Part shown: piece after piece, positions 1 through 7,807 of the stretch
Layout of the letters: each line of letters starts with the position of its first letter
How positions within the stretch are numbered: position 1 is the first letter of the stretch
Assembly: GCA_000720805.1 (NCBI GenBank)
Contig: JODI01000047.1
Location: 1-64,000, forward strand
Direction of reading: 5' to 3'
Source of the DNA: Streptomyces violaceoruber
GTDB lineage: Bacteria; Actinomycetota; Actinomycetes; Streptomycetales; Streptomycetaceae
Length of the DNA stretch: 64,000 nt
Notes under the pieces: generated by a model
Databases searched by the model: none
Told to the model about the DNA's origin: nothing
The model's input: only the letters and a program-made list of their open reading frames with translations
Translations under genes and position numbers: made by a program

Positions 1-1
1 C

Positions 2-646
2 AGCCGGCGCACCATCGCCGAGGAGATGAGGAGCCACGGACGCGCGGTGACCTTCACCGTCTTCGAAGACGCCGACCGGTGGGGACGCTACCTCGCCGAG
101 GCCGGCATACCGCAAGTCGCGGCCGTGGACGTCGGCGGCCTGCGACAGCACGTCTTCGGCCGGGACTGGCGACAACAACCAGTGGAGGAGTGGGTGCAAC
201 ACTGGGCGCGCACCGCACTCGCGCCCCTGACGACATGGCCTGCAACCGCCCCCGTGAGGGGCCCGGGCGACCAGCTGCCGCGCGCCGCGTTCGAGGAAGG
301 CGTGCTCGAGGCGCTGCGCACCTGGCACACCCCGCGCGAATTCGCGACCAGCGTCCTGCTGCACTCCCATCTCGTGGCGCCGGGCTCACCCGATCCGGCC
401 GCGGACCTGCGCGGCGCCCTCACCACCGCCCTCGACGCGATACAGATCGACCCGGCGGGCGTCAAAGCCCACGAGGCCCTCACCGCCGCCTACATCTCGG
501 CCTCCCGTACCCACAGGGCTGCCGCCCGACGACTGGGGGTGCCCTACGGCACCTACCGGCGCCACCTCGCCCTGGCCAAGGAACGCCTGATCGAACAACT
601 GCTGCGACAACCGGCCACGACACCCACACCGGCCCCGCCACACTAG
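2..646 (+). CDS. C-terminal part of a protein with a helix-turn-helix-like tail (5' end outside window)
   Basis: The frame is open from base 2, so the start lies upstream of the window; the first in-frame ATG at 26 is probably internal. The visible 214 residues contain a segment beginning around TFTVFEDADRWGRYLAEAG and a C-terminal helical segment (AARRLGVPYGTYRRHLALAK) that looks like a DNA-binding helix-turn-helix. I recall similar C-termini at the ends of large Streptomyces ATP-binding proteins, but the nucleotide-binding part, if any, is not in view. The tail is Pro/Thr rich. Codon use is normal for the genome. Function unknown. Confidence 0.6.
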   Translation, partial: SRRTIAEEMRSHGRAVTFTVFEDADRWGRYLAEAGIPQVAAVDVGGLRQHVFGRDWRQQPVEEWVQHWARTALAPLTTWPATAPVRGPGDQLPRAAFEEGVLEALRTWHTPREFATSVLLHSHLVAPGSPDPAADLRGALTTALDAIQIDPAGVKAHEALTAAYISASRTHRAAARRLGVPYGTYRRHLALAKERLIEQLLRQPATTPTPAPPH

Positions 647-735
647 TGGCCGGGAGTGACCTGTGGGCAGCACTGAGCACGGTTGAGCAGCCCACATGTG
701 TGCCTCGGGCAGGCGCTGGCCGCGATGCTCGTGGC

Positions 736-1233
736 ATGACCAGAACGAGTGTCCCGATCACCGTCTTCGCCCGTACAGCGTCCAGCCCCGCCCACACCTA
801 CCAGGTCATCGTGCCGATCGACCTCGCCCAGGTGTTCAAGCCGTGGGGACCGCTGCCCGGCGTCGCGGAAGTGCGCGACCAGACCGGCACCTGGAACCGG
901 CCGGGGATGTCGCGCCAGACCTGGTTCACCGACGGCTCCAGGGCCGACGAGCGGCTTACCGAGATCGCGGAGGGGCACGGGTTCGCCTACGAGCTGAGTG
1001 GCTTCACCAACGTGCTGGCCAAGCTGACCTCCGGGGTGCGCGGCGAGTGGTCGTTCCTGCCCGATGGCACCGGCACGTCGATCCGGTGGACCTACGACTT
1101 CCGGCCGCTGCCAGGCCGCCGCTGGATCCTCGCGGGGCCGTTCAAGCAGCTCTGGATCCGCTACATGCGCGCTGCACTCACCAGGATGGTGACCGTGGTG
1201 CAGGCAACGCCCAATGGCAGCATGGAGGAGTGA
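736..1233 (+). CDS. SRPBCC-family protein
   Basis: A 165-residue protein with the helix-grip layout of the SRPBCC/polyketide-cyclase-like superfamily: an N-terminal strand and helix (IDLAQVFKPWGPLPGVAEV), central strands (GTSIRWTYDFRPLP) and a long C-terminal helix. Such proteins bind small hydrophobic ligands; the ligand is not predictable here. The start is the ATG at 736. An open frame continues far upstream without a conserved domain, so the short form is preferred. It is the last apparently intact gene before the transposase remnants, and its 3' end lies only about 85 bp from the first remnant. Confidence 0.7.
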   Translation: MTRTSVPITVFARTASSPAHTYQVIVPIDLAQVFKPWGPLPGVAEVRDQTGTWNRPGMSRQTWFTDGSRADERLTEIAEGHGFAYELSGFTNVLAKLTSGVRGEWSFLPDGTGTSIRWTYDFRPLPGRRWILAGPFKQLWIRYMRAALTRMVTVVQATPNGSMEE

Positions 1234-1317
1234 GCGACCTGAGCTTCGCCGCCTTACTGGCTCCAACAAAAGCTGTTGATCACGTGGCTGTGGGCTTGTC
1301 TGCTCGTTGGTCTGGTC

Positions 1318-1420
1318 GTGGGGAATCGTCAGTCGCGACCGTGGATCGTGTCGGATGAACTGTGGGCACTGACCAAGCCGTTGCTGCCCGAGCCGAGCGC
1401 AGGCAGGAAGCGCCTCCCCG
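1318..1420 (+). pseudogene. N-terminal remnant of an IS5-family transposase
   Basis: From the GTG at 1318 the frame reads MGNRQSRPWIVSDELWALTK and then PLLPEPSAGRK, the typical amino terminus of Streptomyces IS5-group transposases. Homology stops after about 33 codons. The frame then enters sequence with three short hairpins, and the DDE catalytic domain is absent. This is a truncated insertion-sequence relic, not a functional gene. Confidence 0.7.
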
Positions 1421-1424
1421 AAGA

Positions 1425-1489
1425 ACGGGGAGAGGACGCGGGCCCCGCGAAGCGGGGAGTACCGCGGCAGTCGGGCCACGGTACTCCTG
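1425..1489. repeat. cluster of three short hairpins
   Basis: Three inverted repeats follow one another: cccc-N6-gggg near 1427, ccccgc-gaa-gcgggg near 1452, and ggagtacc ... ggtactcc across about 1458-1489. They sit exactly where the IS5-like transposase homology ends, so they may mark an insertion-sequence end or a terminator. They do not identify an element by themselves. Confidence 0.4.
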
Positions 1490-1705
1490 ACTCTACTGAG
1501 CGGGCCCGGCGTCGGCGGGCGTTCCGAGGAGGCCTCCTCCGAGGTGGTCTCGCGCGCGGCCTCGGCGGCGACGGCACGGCGCTTGCTCCACTTGTCGTAG
1601 GCCACGGTCCCGGCGATGGCGCCGCCGGTGATGGCTCCGCCGATGATGACGCCCTGGCCGCGGTAGAAATACCGCAGCGCGACGGTGCCGCCGCGTGACT
1701 GCTCA
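1490..1705 (-). pseudogene. Orphan coding fragment with a glycine-zipper-like segment
   Basis: Read on the minus strand, this stretch has almost uniform G/C third positions for about 65 codons, which marks former coding sequence. It encodes ALRYFYRGQGVIIGGAITGG followed by AIAGTVAYDKWSKRRA and an acidic tail. The Gly-rich hydrophobic stretch before a basic patch suggests a single membrane segment. Both ends lack credible start and stop signals, and the piece lies between two transposase remnants. I do not recognise the family. Confidence 0.4.
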
Positions 1706-1748
1706 CGAGGTCGTGTGACCTGCGCATGATCGTCTCGTTGGTCTGTCC

Positions 1749-1980
1749 GTGGGTCTGTCCAAGCGCCGTCCGTCGTACGACGATCTCGTGCGCGTGATCG
1801 CGGATCTTCAAGACCGGCTGGACGTTGCCGAGGCGGAGAACGCCAGACTCCGCGCCGGGAACGCCGAGTTGAAGCGCCGCTTCGCGATGGACTCCTCCAA
1901 CTCCTCCAAGCCGCCTGCCTCGGACTCGCCGTTCCGCAAGCCACCACCCCGCTCGCAGCGCCGCCCGTCGGGCCGCTCAC
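1749..1980 (+). pseudogene. N-terminal remnant of an IS66-family transposase
   Basis: From the GTG at 1749 the product starts with a coiled-coil (DLVRVIADLQDRLDVAEAEN) followed by the hallmark MDSSNSSKPPASDSPF segment of IS66-type TnpC transposases. Homology ends around RRPSGRSP, just before the Gly-rich and zinc-binding region expected next, and the frame then reads unrelated residues into the next remnant. The catalytic domain is missing. Confidence 0.75.
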
Positions 1981-1995
1981 CCATAATCAGGCTCT

Positions 1996-2274
1996 TCACA
2001 ATCCAGGGTGTCGTCGTAGCCTGAAGCCGCCGGTATCCAACAGGGATCTGGCGATGTAGTTGGTGCGGTTGCGGAATCCGAGGGCGGAGCCGCGGAGGTG
2101 TGCGAGCCGTCCGTTGATGGCCTCGGTCGGTCCGGTGGAAGTGCCTGGGTGTTCGAAGTAGGCCGGCACGGCGGTGGCTCGCTTCTTCAGTGTCCGGCCG
2201 AGCATGATGATCTCACTCAACGCGCTTGGGACGCCCTGGCTGACCGACTCGACCAACTTCGCCATCGGCTCTGG
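1996..2274 (-). pseudogene. C-terminal remnant of an ISL3-family transposase
   Basis: The minus strand encodes about 90 residues with the conserved ISL3 carboxy-terminal block: AYFEHPGTSTGPTEAINGRL, then GSALGFRNRTNYIARSLL, and a natural stop at 1996. Everything upstream (zinc finger, HTH and most of the DDE domain) is gone. The junction lies at the stop codon of the aldo/keto reductase gene, so the aldo/keto reductase end and this relic abut. Confidence 0.75.
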
Positions 2275-2279
2275 GGCAT

Positions 2280-3152
2280 TCAGCGGCTGATGTCGTCCAG
2301 CTCGGTCAAGTCCTCATGGGAGAGGGAGAGTCCCGCGCCGGCGATGTTCTCGCGCAGGTGTGCCGTCGATGACGTGCCGGGGATGAGCAGGATGTTCGGT
2401 GATCGCTGCAGCAGCCAGGCCAGTGCGACGGACATCGGTGTCGCCTCCAATCGAGCGGCGACCGCCGAGAGCGCCGAGGACTGAAGCGGGGTAAAGCCCC
2501 CGAGGGGGAAGAAGGGCACGTACGCGACGCCGTCAGTGGCGAGCCGGTCAATGAGCTTGTCGTCGTGGCGGTGGGCGAGGTTGTACATGTTCTGCACGCA
2601 CACGATCGGCGCGATGCTCTGTGCCTCGGTGACCTGGTCCTCGGTGGCGTTGCTGACCCCGAGGTGGCGGATCAGGCCCTGCTGCTGGAGTTCGACGAGC
2701 GTCTCGAACGCCTCGGCGAGCGAGCCGGGCTGGGGACCTTCGGCGTTGCCGAGTCGGAGGTTGACCAGGTCGAGTACGTCGAGCCCGAGGGACTTGAGGT
2801 TGTCCTGGACCTGGCGGCGCAGATCTTCGGGTCGCCGGGCCGTAGGCCAGCCGCCCTGGTCGTCGCGGGTCGCGCCCACCTTGGTCACGATGTGCAGCGA
2901 CTCGGGATAGGGGTGCAGTGCCTCGCGGATCAACTCGTTGGTGACGCGCGGCCCGTAGGCGTCGCTGGTGTCGATGTGGGTGATACCGAGGTCGACCGCT
3001 TCACGCAGAACGGCCAGGGCACCCTCGCGATCGGCGGGCGGCCCCATGACCCACGGGCCGGCCAGTTGCATGGCGCCGTAGCCGAACCGGGCGACGGTCA
3101 GGTCGCCCAGAGTCCAGGTGCCGCCGGGAAGAGAGAGGGAGGGTGTGCTCAT
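2280..3152 (-). CDS. Aldo/keto reductase family oxidoreductase
   Basis: A 290-residue TIM-barrel NAD(P)H-dependent oxidoreductase. The barrel opens with GYGAMQLAGPWVMGPP, carries the Asp/Tyr pair in DTSDAYGPR and the Lys in HIVTKVG, and ends with the cofactor-binding segment LLIPGTSS. The position that normally supplies the catalytic His (strand 4, LLH) reads DLVNLRLG, so His is replaced; a subset of the superfamily shows this. The ATG at 3152 has an AAAGG ribosome site. It is divergent from an HxlR regulator, the classical arrangement for a redox- or aldehyde-responsive regulator and its target. The 3' end touches an ISL3 relic but the protein looks complete. Confidence 0.88.
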   Translation of the reverse strand: MSTPSLSLPGGTWTLGDLTVARFGYGAMQLAGPWVMGPPADREGALAVLREAVDLGITHIDTSDAYGPRVTNELIREALHPYPESLHIVTKVGATRDDQGGWPTARRPEDLRRQVQDNLKSLGLDVLDLVNLRLGNAEGPQPGSLAEAFETLVELQQQGLIRHLGVSNATEDQVTEAQSIAPIVCVQNMYNLAHRHDDKLIDRLATDGVAYVPFFPLGGFTPLQSSALSAVAARLEATPMSVALAWLLQRSPNILLIPGTSSTAHLRENIAGAGLSLSHEDLTELDDISR

Positions 3153-3220
3153 CTTGTTGCCTTTCGTCGTGCACTTGGGGGGTGGCGCCTGCTGCCTCCC
3201 TGCATCAGCATTGGAGAGAA

Positions 3221-3237
3221 ACTTCCTGTCGGGAAGT
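3221..3237. promoter_or_regulatory. Inverted repeat, candidate HxlR operator
   Basis: Perfect 6-bp inverted repeat ACTTCC-N5-GGAAGT in the 132-bp divergent gap between the aldo/keto reductase and the HxlR-type regulator. A second small palindrome CACT-N4-AGTG follows at 3241-3252. Position and symmetry fit a dimeric winged-helix repressor. No binding data are available. Confidence 0.5.
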
Positions 3238-3284
3238 AGGCACTTTGGAGTGCGTAACCCACCCATTGGTGAGAGGTGCGATCA

Positions 3285-3731
3285 GTGACGACGATGAAGG
3301 CGGGCCAGAAGAGGGCTCAGGCCAAGGTGGAGTACAACGCCTTCCTGGCAGGGTGCCCCAGCCGGCAGCTGCTCGACCGAATCTCGAACAAGTGGGTCGT
3401 CCTGATCCTGTGTGCGCTGGGCGGCGACAACAGCGCTGGCCAGCCCGGTGCAGCACACGCAGACGCTCCGAAGCCGATGCGTTACTCCGAGATCTCTCGT
3501 CTTCTGGCCGGGGTCAGCCAGAAGATGCTGACCCAGACGCTACGGTCGCTGGAGCACGATGGTCTGCTCACCCGTACCGTGACGCCAACCGTCCCTGTCA
3601 CCGTCTCCTACGAGCTGACCGACCTCGGCCTCTCGCTCCACCACATGACGCGCGGGCTCAGAAACTGGGCGCAGACGCACATGGCCGAGGTCCTCGCAAA
3701 CCGCGAGAACTACGACTCTCGCACCTCCTGA
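3285..3731 (+). CDS. HxlR-family winged-helix transcriptional regulator
   Basis: A 148-residue regulator: an N-terminal Cys (AGCPSRQLLDRISNKWVVLIL) in the position used for thiol or aldehyde sensing in this family, a winged helix (MRYSEISRLLAGVSQKMLTQ and LRSLEHDGLLTRT), and a wing (VTVSYELTDLG). Between the first helix and the winged helix there is a 20-residue Ala/Gly/Asp-rich insertion (ALGGDNSAGQPGAAHADAPK) that most HxlR proteins lack. The GTG at 3285 is favoured because GAGAGG lies 8 bp upstream; GTG 3276 and ATG 3294 are alternatives. It probably regulates the divergent aldo/keto reductase. Confidence 0.88.
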   Translation: MTTMKAGQKRAQAKVEYNAFLAGCPSRQLLDRISNKWVVLILCALGGDNSAGQPGAAHADAPKPMRYSEISRLLAGVSQKMLTQTLRSLEHDGLLTRTVTPTVPVTVSYELTDLGLSLHHMTRGLRNWAQTHMAEVLANRENYDSRTS

Positions 3732-3770
3732 CGACTCATCCAACCGTCCAACGGCTCTACATTCTCGGCG

Positions 3771-4128
3771 CTACACCCGCAACTGCGAAGAGCCAGTAAT
3801 CAACGACCTGAGCAGAACTGCGCGGTGGTCCCTGTGCCGGGTCGAGGCAGTCCCGCTCCAGTACGAGATCGGCGACCAAGTGCACTGCCGGTTCGGAGGG
3901 GGTGACCGGGCGGGGATCATGACCGCGGGCGCGCTCGGCCAACAACCGCGCCTGACCGACGCCGAGGAGCCGTTGCAGGGTCACCGAAGGCAGGCCGGTG
4001 ATCTGGCCGATGGTGCGCAGGCCGTATCTGTGAAGCGTTTCCGCCGTGTGCGCCCGACCCCGGCTAGCGCGGTGACGGGCCGCGGGTAGAGCCAGTCGGC
4101 CACGCGCTCAGCTGGGACCCAGTAGTCA
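3771..4128 (-). pseudogene. Decayed Y-family DNA polymerase (DinB/ImuB-like) remnant
   Basis: Three minus-strand frames together rebuild part of a Y-family polymerase. One frame reads AQDDYWVPAERVADWLYPRP then VTALAGVG, the linker into the thumb. A +1 shift gives AETLHRYGLRTIGQITGLPS and LQRLLGVGQARLLAERARGH, the helix-hairpin-helix thumb. After LERDCLDPAQ another shift gives HRAVLLRSLITG, the beginning of the little finger, which ends at a stop at 3771. The palm with the catalytic acidic residues is missing. It lies directly downstream of dnaE2, where Streptomyces, as I recall, keep an intact Y-polymerase gene. At least two frameshifts and two truncations make it non-functional. Confidence 0.75.
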
Positions 4129-7100
4129 TCCTGCGCTCCCCGGGCTGCGGTGGCCGAACTTCTTCAGGTCGGCGGAGCGGGTGCCGGCTGGCTGGAGGTC
4201 GGCGTAGGGATGCAACCGGGCGCCGGTGGTGCCGTTGGCCAGGGTCCGCTGCAACTGGGCCGGGGTCGGGTGCGGGCGGCTCTCGCCGAGGAGGGCGAGG
4301 GCGGCCTGGGGGCCGTGGTCGCGGCGGGCGGCGGCGATGTCGTCGAGGTCCCAGGCCATGGTGCCGACGACGGTGCGGCGGGTGCCGCGCACCTGGACCG
4401 TACCGCGCACCAGCAGCAGTCCGCTGTGGAACACGGTGTGCGCGCAGGCCGGGTGGGAGTCCTCGAAGAAGGCCAGGTCGACCAGGCCGGAGCCGTCCTC
4501 CAGGGTGACGAAGATGATCCGCTTACCGCTGGCGATGGGCGGGGTCTGGGTGGAGGCCCGTACGCCGGCGACCAGGACCTGCTGGCCGGCGCGCAGTCCG
4601 GCCAGGTGGGCCGCGTCGGTCGCGCCGATCTCGCGAAGGAGGCGGTGGTGGTGCTCCATCAGGTGCCTGGAGACGTCGATGCCGAGGGTGCTCAGCTCGG
4701 CGCTGAGGGCCTCGCGTCCGGTCAGTTCCGGCAGGCCGCTCGGCTCCGCCCCGCCAACAGCGCCTGCATCGATGGGCAGTTGGCCTTTGCCGGCGGATCG
4801 AGTGCGGGAGGCCCGGTGGAGTTCGGCGATCTGGAGCAGCAGATCGCGCCGGGTGAGGCGGCCGTCGTGGAGGGAGTTCAGAGCGCCGATTTCGGCGAGG
4901 CGTTCGGCAGTGGGTCTGCTGGGGCGGGCTCGCTGCCAGAAGTCGGAGAGGGATCCGTAGGGCTGGCCTTGTTCGATTCGTGCGCACTCGTCCTCGCTGA
5001 TGCCGTGTACCGCGGAGAGGGCGAGCCGTACGCCCCGCTGCTCTCCGTCGGTCTTCTCCACGGTGTGTTTCACCTGGGAGCGGTTGATGTCGACGGGCAG
5101 GACTTGTACACCGCGGCGACGGGCGTCGGCGACGAGGACGCGCTTGGGCCACATCCCGGGGTCGTGTTCGAGCAGGCCGGCCAGCAGGTATGCCGGGTGG
5201 TGCGCCTTGAGCCAGGCGCTCTGGAGGGCGGGTACGGCGAAGGCGACCGCGTGGGCGCGGCAGAAGCCGTAGGCGCCGAAGGCCTCGACGGTCTTCCAGA
5301 CCTCGTCCCGGACGGCCGCGCTGTAGCCACGCGCGCGCGCCAGGCCGTGGAACCAGTCCCTGAGCTTCGGCAGCCGGTCCTTCTCGCCGAGCGCCCGCCG
5401 GGCGACCTCGGCCAGCGCGTAGTCGCAGCCGGTCATGACCGACAGGGTCTCGATGATCTGCTCGTGCCAGATGGTCACGCCGTAGGTGTCGGCGAGCACC
5501 GGCTCCAGGTCTGGGTGGGCGTACGACGGTGTGCCGCCGTGGCGGGCGGCGATGTACCGCTCGGGCATGCCACCGGCGACCGGTCCGGGACGGAAGAGAC
5601 TGATGTCGGCGATGACGTCCTGCGGATCGCGGGGCTGCAGCCGGGACAGGAGATCCTGCTGGCCGGGCGACTCGAGCTGGAACAGCCCCAGGGTCTGGCT
5701 CTCCTGGATGAGCTTGAACGCGAAGACGTCGTCGAGCGGTACCTGCTTGGGGTCGTCCAGGTCGATGAGGTTGCCGGTGGTCCGTTCGATCTCGGCGACG
5801 GCGTGGGCCATCGCGGACTGCATGCGTACGCCCAGGACGTCCAGCTTGATGTTGCCCAGGTCCTCGATCTCCTCCTTCGCCGCCATCGCCATGGGGTAGT
5901 CGCCCTGCGGCGTGGGCTGCACCGGCAGCCGGTCCAGGAGCGTCGCGTCGCTGATGACCACTCCGCAGGGGTGCATGGCCATGCCGTGGACCAGGGAGTC
6001 GAGGCCCTCCGCGAGTTCCCACAGCGGCCCGTACCGGTGTGCCTCGGCCGCCAGTTGCCGCAGTTCGGGCAGTTCGGCGAGCGCGCCCGTGATGTCGGAG
6101 GCTCTCAGGTGCGGGAAGCTCTTGGCGATCCGGTCGACGTCCGCGGGCGCGATGCCGAGGGCGAGGCCGGTGTCCCGCAGGGCGCGGCGGGCCCGGTAGG
6201 TCTCGGGCATGGCGGTGACGGCGACGCGTTCCTTGCCGAACCGGTCGAAGATCGTGTCGTAGCACTCCAGCCGCCGGGCGGATTCCACGTCGATGTCGAT
6301 GTCCGGGAGTGATGCCCGGCGCACGCTCAGGAAGCGTTCGAACAGCAGGCGGTGGTCGAGCGGGTTGGCCGTGGCGATGCCCAGCGCGTGGCAGACCATC
6401 GAACCGGCGCCCGAGCCGCGGGCCGCGACCCTGATGCCCTTGGCTCGGATGTCGGCCACGACCTGGCCGACGGCGAGGAAGTAGGAGTCGTAGTCCAGCG
6501 CGGAGATCACCTTGAGTTCCTCGTCCAGCCGGTCGAGCGCCGCCAGGTCGCGGTCCAGGCCCCGCCGGGCCATGCCGGCCTCGCACTGCCGGCGCAGCAG
6601 TTGTGCCGCTCCCCCCGCTCCGGGCTCGGCGCCGAAGAGCGCGGGTTCCGGGAAGTGCCGCGTGCCGAGCCCCAGGTCCGCTTCGGGGTCCACGTCGCAC
6701 AGGGCCGCGGTGGCAGCGGTGTCCGTCACCAGGCGGCGTGCCCGCCGGGCATCGGCTCCGGCGCATTCGGCGACCAGGTGCGCGACGGCCGTCATCGCCT
6801 TCTCGTCCTTGAGCCAGCGCTGTCCGCTGTCCAGGCGGCGCCGGTCGATGGGCCGCAGCAGCCGGGCGGCGTCCAAGACGTCGGCGAGGCGGTGCTGGTC
6901 CGGGTCGGCGTAGCGGACGGCGTTGGAGAGCACCGCGGTGGTGTGGGTGCGGTCGGCCAGCGCCAGGGTCCGGGCGGCCAGCCGGAGGGATCCCGGTCCG
7001 GTGCCGAAACGTTTATGCACTACGGCTTCCAGCCTGACCTCACTCCCGAAGATCTCCCGCCATGGCGCCAGCAGCTTCATCGCGACGTCCTCCCGCCCGG

Positions 7101-7581
7101 CCGCCAGGGCCCGCACCGGCTCCGAGAGCGGCCCGAGCAGCACGGTCAGACCGGGACCGCCGTACTCGCGCAGCGCCTCCCATGGCACCACCACCGGTGC
7201 CGCGCCGGACGCGGTGCCGACGTGGGCGGCCGAGGTGATGCGGCACAGCCGCGCCCACCCTTCCCGGTTCTGCGCGAGCAGCACGAACCGCAGCGGCGGC
7301 TCGACGACGTGCGCGCCACCGCGCACCGGGGTGCGGCGTCGCTGGGCGGGCGGTGGGGGCGCCAGGGCCTCCACCGCCAGGTCGACACCGAAGATCGGCC
7401 GAACTCCGGTTCCCGCGCATGCCTGCGCGAACCGGACGACACCGGTGACCGTGTCCCGGTCGGTGAGCGCGAGCGCCGTCACACCTCGCTCGGCCGCCCG
7501 CAGAACGAGATGCTCGGGATGGGCCGCGCCGTAGCGCTCGGAGTAACCGGACGCGACGTGCAGATGGGCGAAGCCCGCCAT
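4126..7581 (-). CDS. dnaE2: Error-prone DNA polymerase III alpha subunit
   Basis: A 1151-residue C-family polymerase. It has an N-terminal PHP domain (about 1-280), a palm with catalytic aspartates in PDIDIDVES near residue 427, a finger region containing GDYPMAMAAKEEIEDLGNIK, HhH segments, and a C-terminal OB fold (IIFVTLEDGSGLVDLAFF). The protein ends GHRSPGSAG as is usual for the DnaE2 group. The PHP motif reads HLHVASGYS rather than the canonical HxHxxxS, so exonuclease metal ligands are partly lost, typical of the DnaE2 class. DnaE2 acts in damage-induced mutagenesis and lesion bypass, usually with an ImuB-type Y-polymerase; here the neighbouring Y-polymerase is a relic. The ATG at 7581 has GGAGG 6 bp upstream and a LexA-like box about 60 bp upstream. 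Confidence 0.95.
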   Translation of the reverse strand: MAGFAHLHVASGYSERYGAAHPEHLVLRAAERGVTALALTDRDTVTGVVRFAQACAGTGVRPIFGVDLAVEALAPPPPAQRRRTPVRGGAHVVEPPLRFVLLAQNREGWARLCRITSAAHVGTASGAAPVVVPWEALREYGGPGLTVLLGPLSEPVRALAAGREDVAMKLLAPWREIFGSEVRLEAVVHKRFGTGPGSLRLAARTLALADRTHTTAVLSNAVRYADPDQHRLADVLDAARLLRPIDRRRLDSGQRWLKDEKAMTAVAHLVAECAGADARRARRLVTDTAATAALCDVDPEADLGLGTRHFPEPALFGAEPGAGGAAQLLRRQCEAGMARRGLDRDLAALDRLDEELKVISALDYDSYFLAVGQVVADIRAKGIRVAARGSGAGSMVCHALGIATANPLDHRLLFERFLSVRRASLPDIDIDVESARRLECYDTIFDRFGKERVAVTAMPETYRARRALRDTGLALGIAPADVDRIAKSFPHLRASDITGALAELPELRQLAAEAHRYGPLWELAEGLDSLVHGMAMHPCGVVISDATLLDRLPVQPTPQGDYPMAMAAKEEIEDLGNIKLDVLGVRMQSAMAHAVAEIERTTGNLIDLDDPKQVPLDDVFAFKLIQESQTLGLFQLESPGQQDLLSRLQPRDPQDVIADISLFRPGPVAGGMPERYIAARHGGTPSYAHPDLEPVLADTYGVTIWHEQIIETLSVMTGCDYALAEVARRALGEKDRLPKLRDWFHGLARARGYSAAVRDEVWKTVEAFGAYGFCRAHAVAFAVPALQSAWLKAHHPAYLLAGLLEHDPGMWPKRVLVADARRRGVQVLPVDINRSQVKHTVEKTDGEQRGVRLALSAVHGISEDECARIEQGQPYGSLSDFWQRARPSRPTAERLAEIGALNSLHDGRLTRRDLLLQIAELHRASRTRSAGKGQLPIDAGAVGGAEPSGLPELTGREALSAELSTLGIDVSRHLMEHHHRLLREIGATDAAHLAGLRAGQQVLVAGVRASTQTPPIASGKRIIFVTLEDGSGLVDLAFFEDSHPACAHTVFHSGLLLVRGTVQVRGTRRTVVGTMAWDLDDIAAARRDHGPQAALALLGESRPHPTPAQLQRTLANGTTGARLHPYADLQPAGTRSADLKKFGHRSPGSAG

Positions 7582-7641
7582 GCCGCACCTCCATCACTCC
7601 ACCCCTTTTCGACCCTTTCAGGCCATATACCCGATATGCTC

Positions 7642-7659
7642 ATCGTACTCTCGTTCGAT
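7642..7659. promoter_or_regulatory. LexA-like SOS box upstream of dnaE2
   Basis: The 18-bp imperfect palindrome ATCGAAC-N4-GTACGAT (read on the minus strand) matches the actinobacterial SOS box TCGAAC-N4-GTTCGA with one mismatch in the second half-site. It is centred about 70 bp upstream of the dnaE2 start, which is what is expected for an SOS-regulated translesion polymerase. Confidence 0.65.
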
Positions 7660-7744
7660 TACTCTAACCTCATCAGCCCCGGTCAGCGACATGATTCGAA
7701 CACATCAGCGATTCTTTGGCGAGGGGAACCACGGCCGGAACAGC

Positions 7745-7780
7745 GCAAGTCCCGCCCCTCACGTGAGGGGCGGGACTTGC
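7745..7780 (-). terminator. Perfect 36-nt palindromic hairpin terminator
   Basis: An 18-bp perfect inverted repeat (gcaagtcccgcccctcac and its complement) without a spacer, 28 bp past the stop of the protease gene at 7808. There is no T-run, typical for Streptomyces terminators. It insulates the protease gene from the dnaE2 promoter region. Confidence 0.75.
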
Positions 7781-7807
7781 GGTCGCGGTCGGGTGGCCGG
7801 GTGGCCG

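Noticed and set aside
4150..6312. A 720-codon open frame on the plus strand opposite dnaE2
   Set aside because: It is the GC-skewed antisense shadow of dnaE2; it has Val/Gly/Asp-rich low complexity and no domain.
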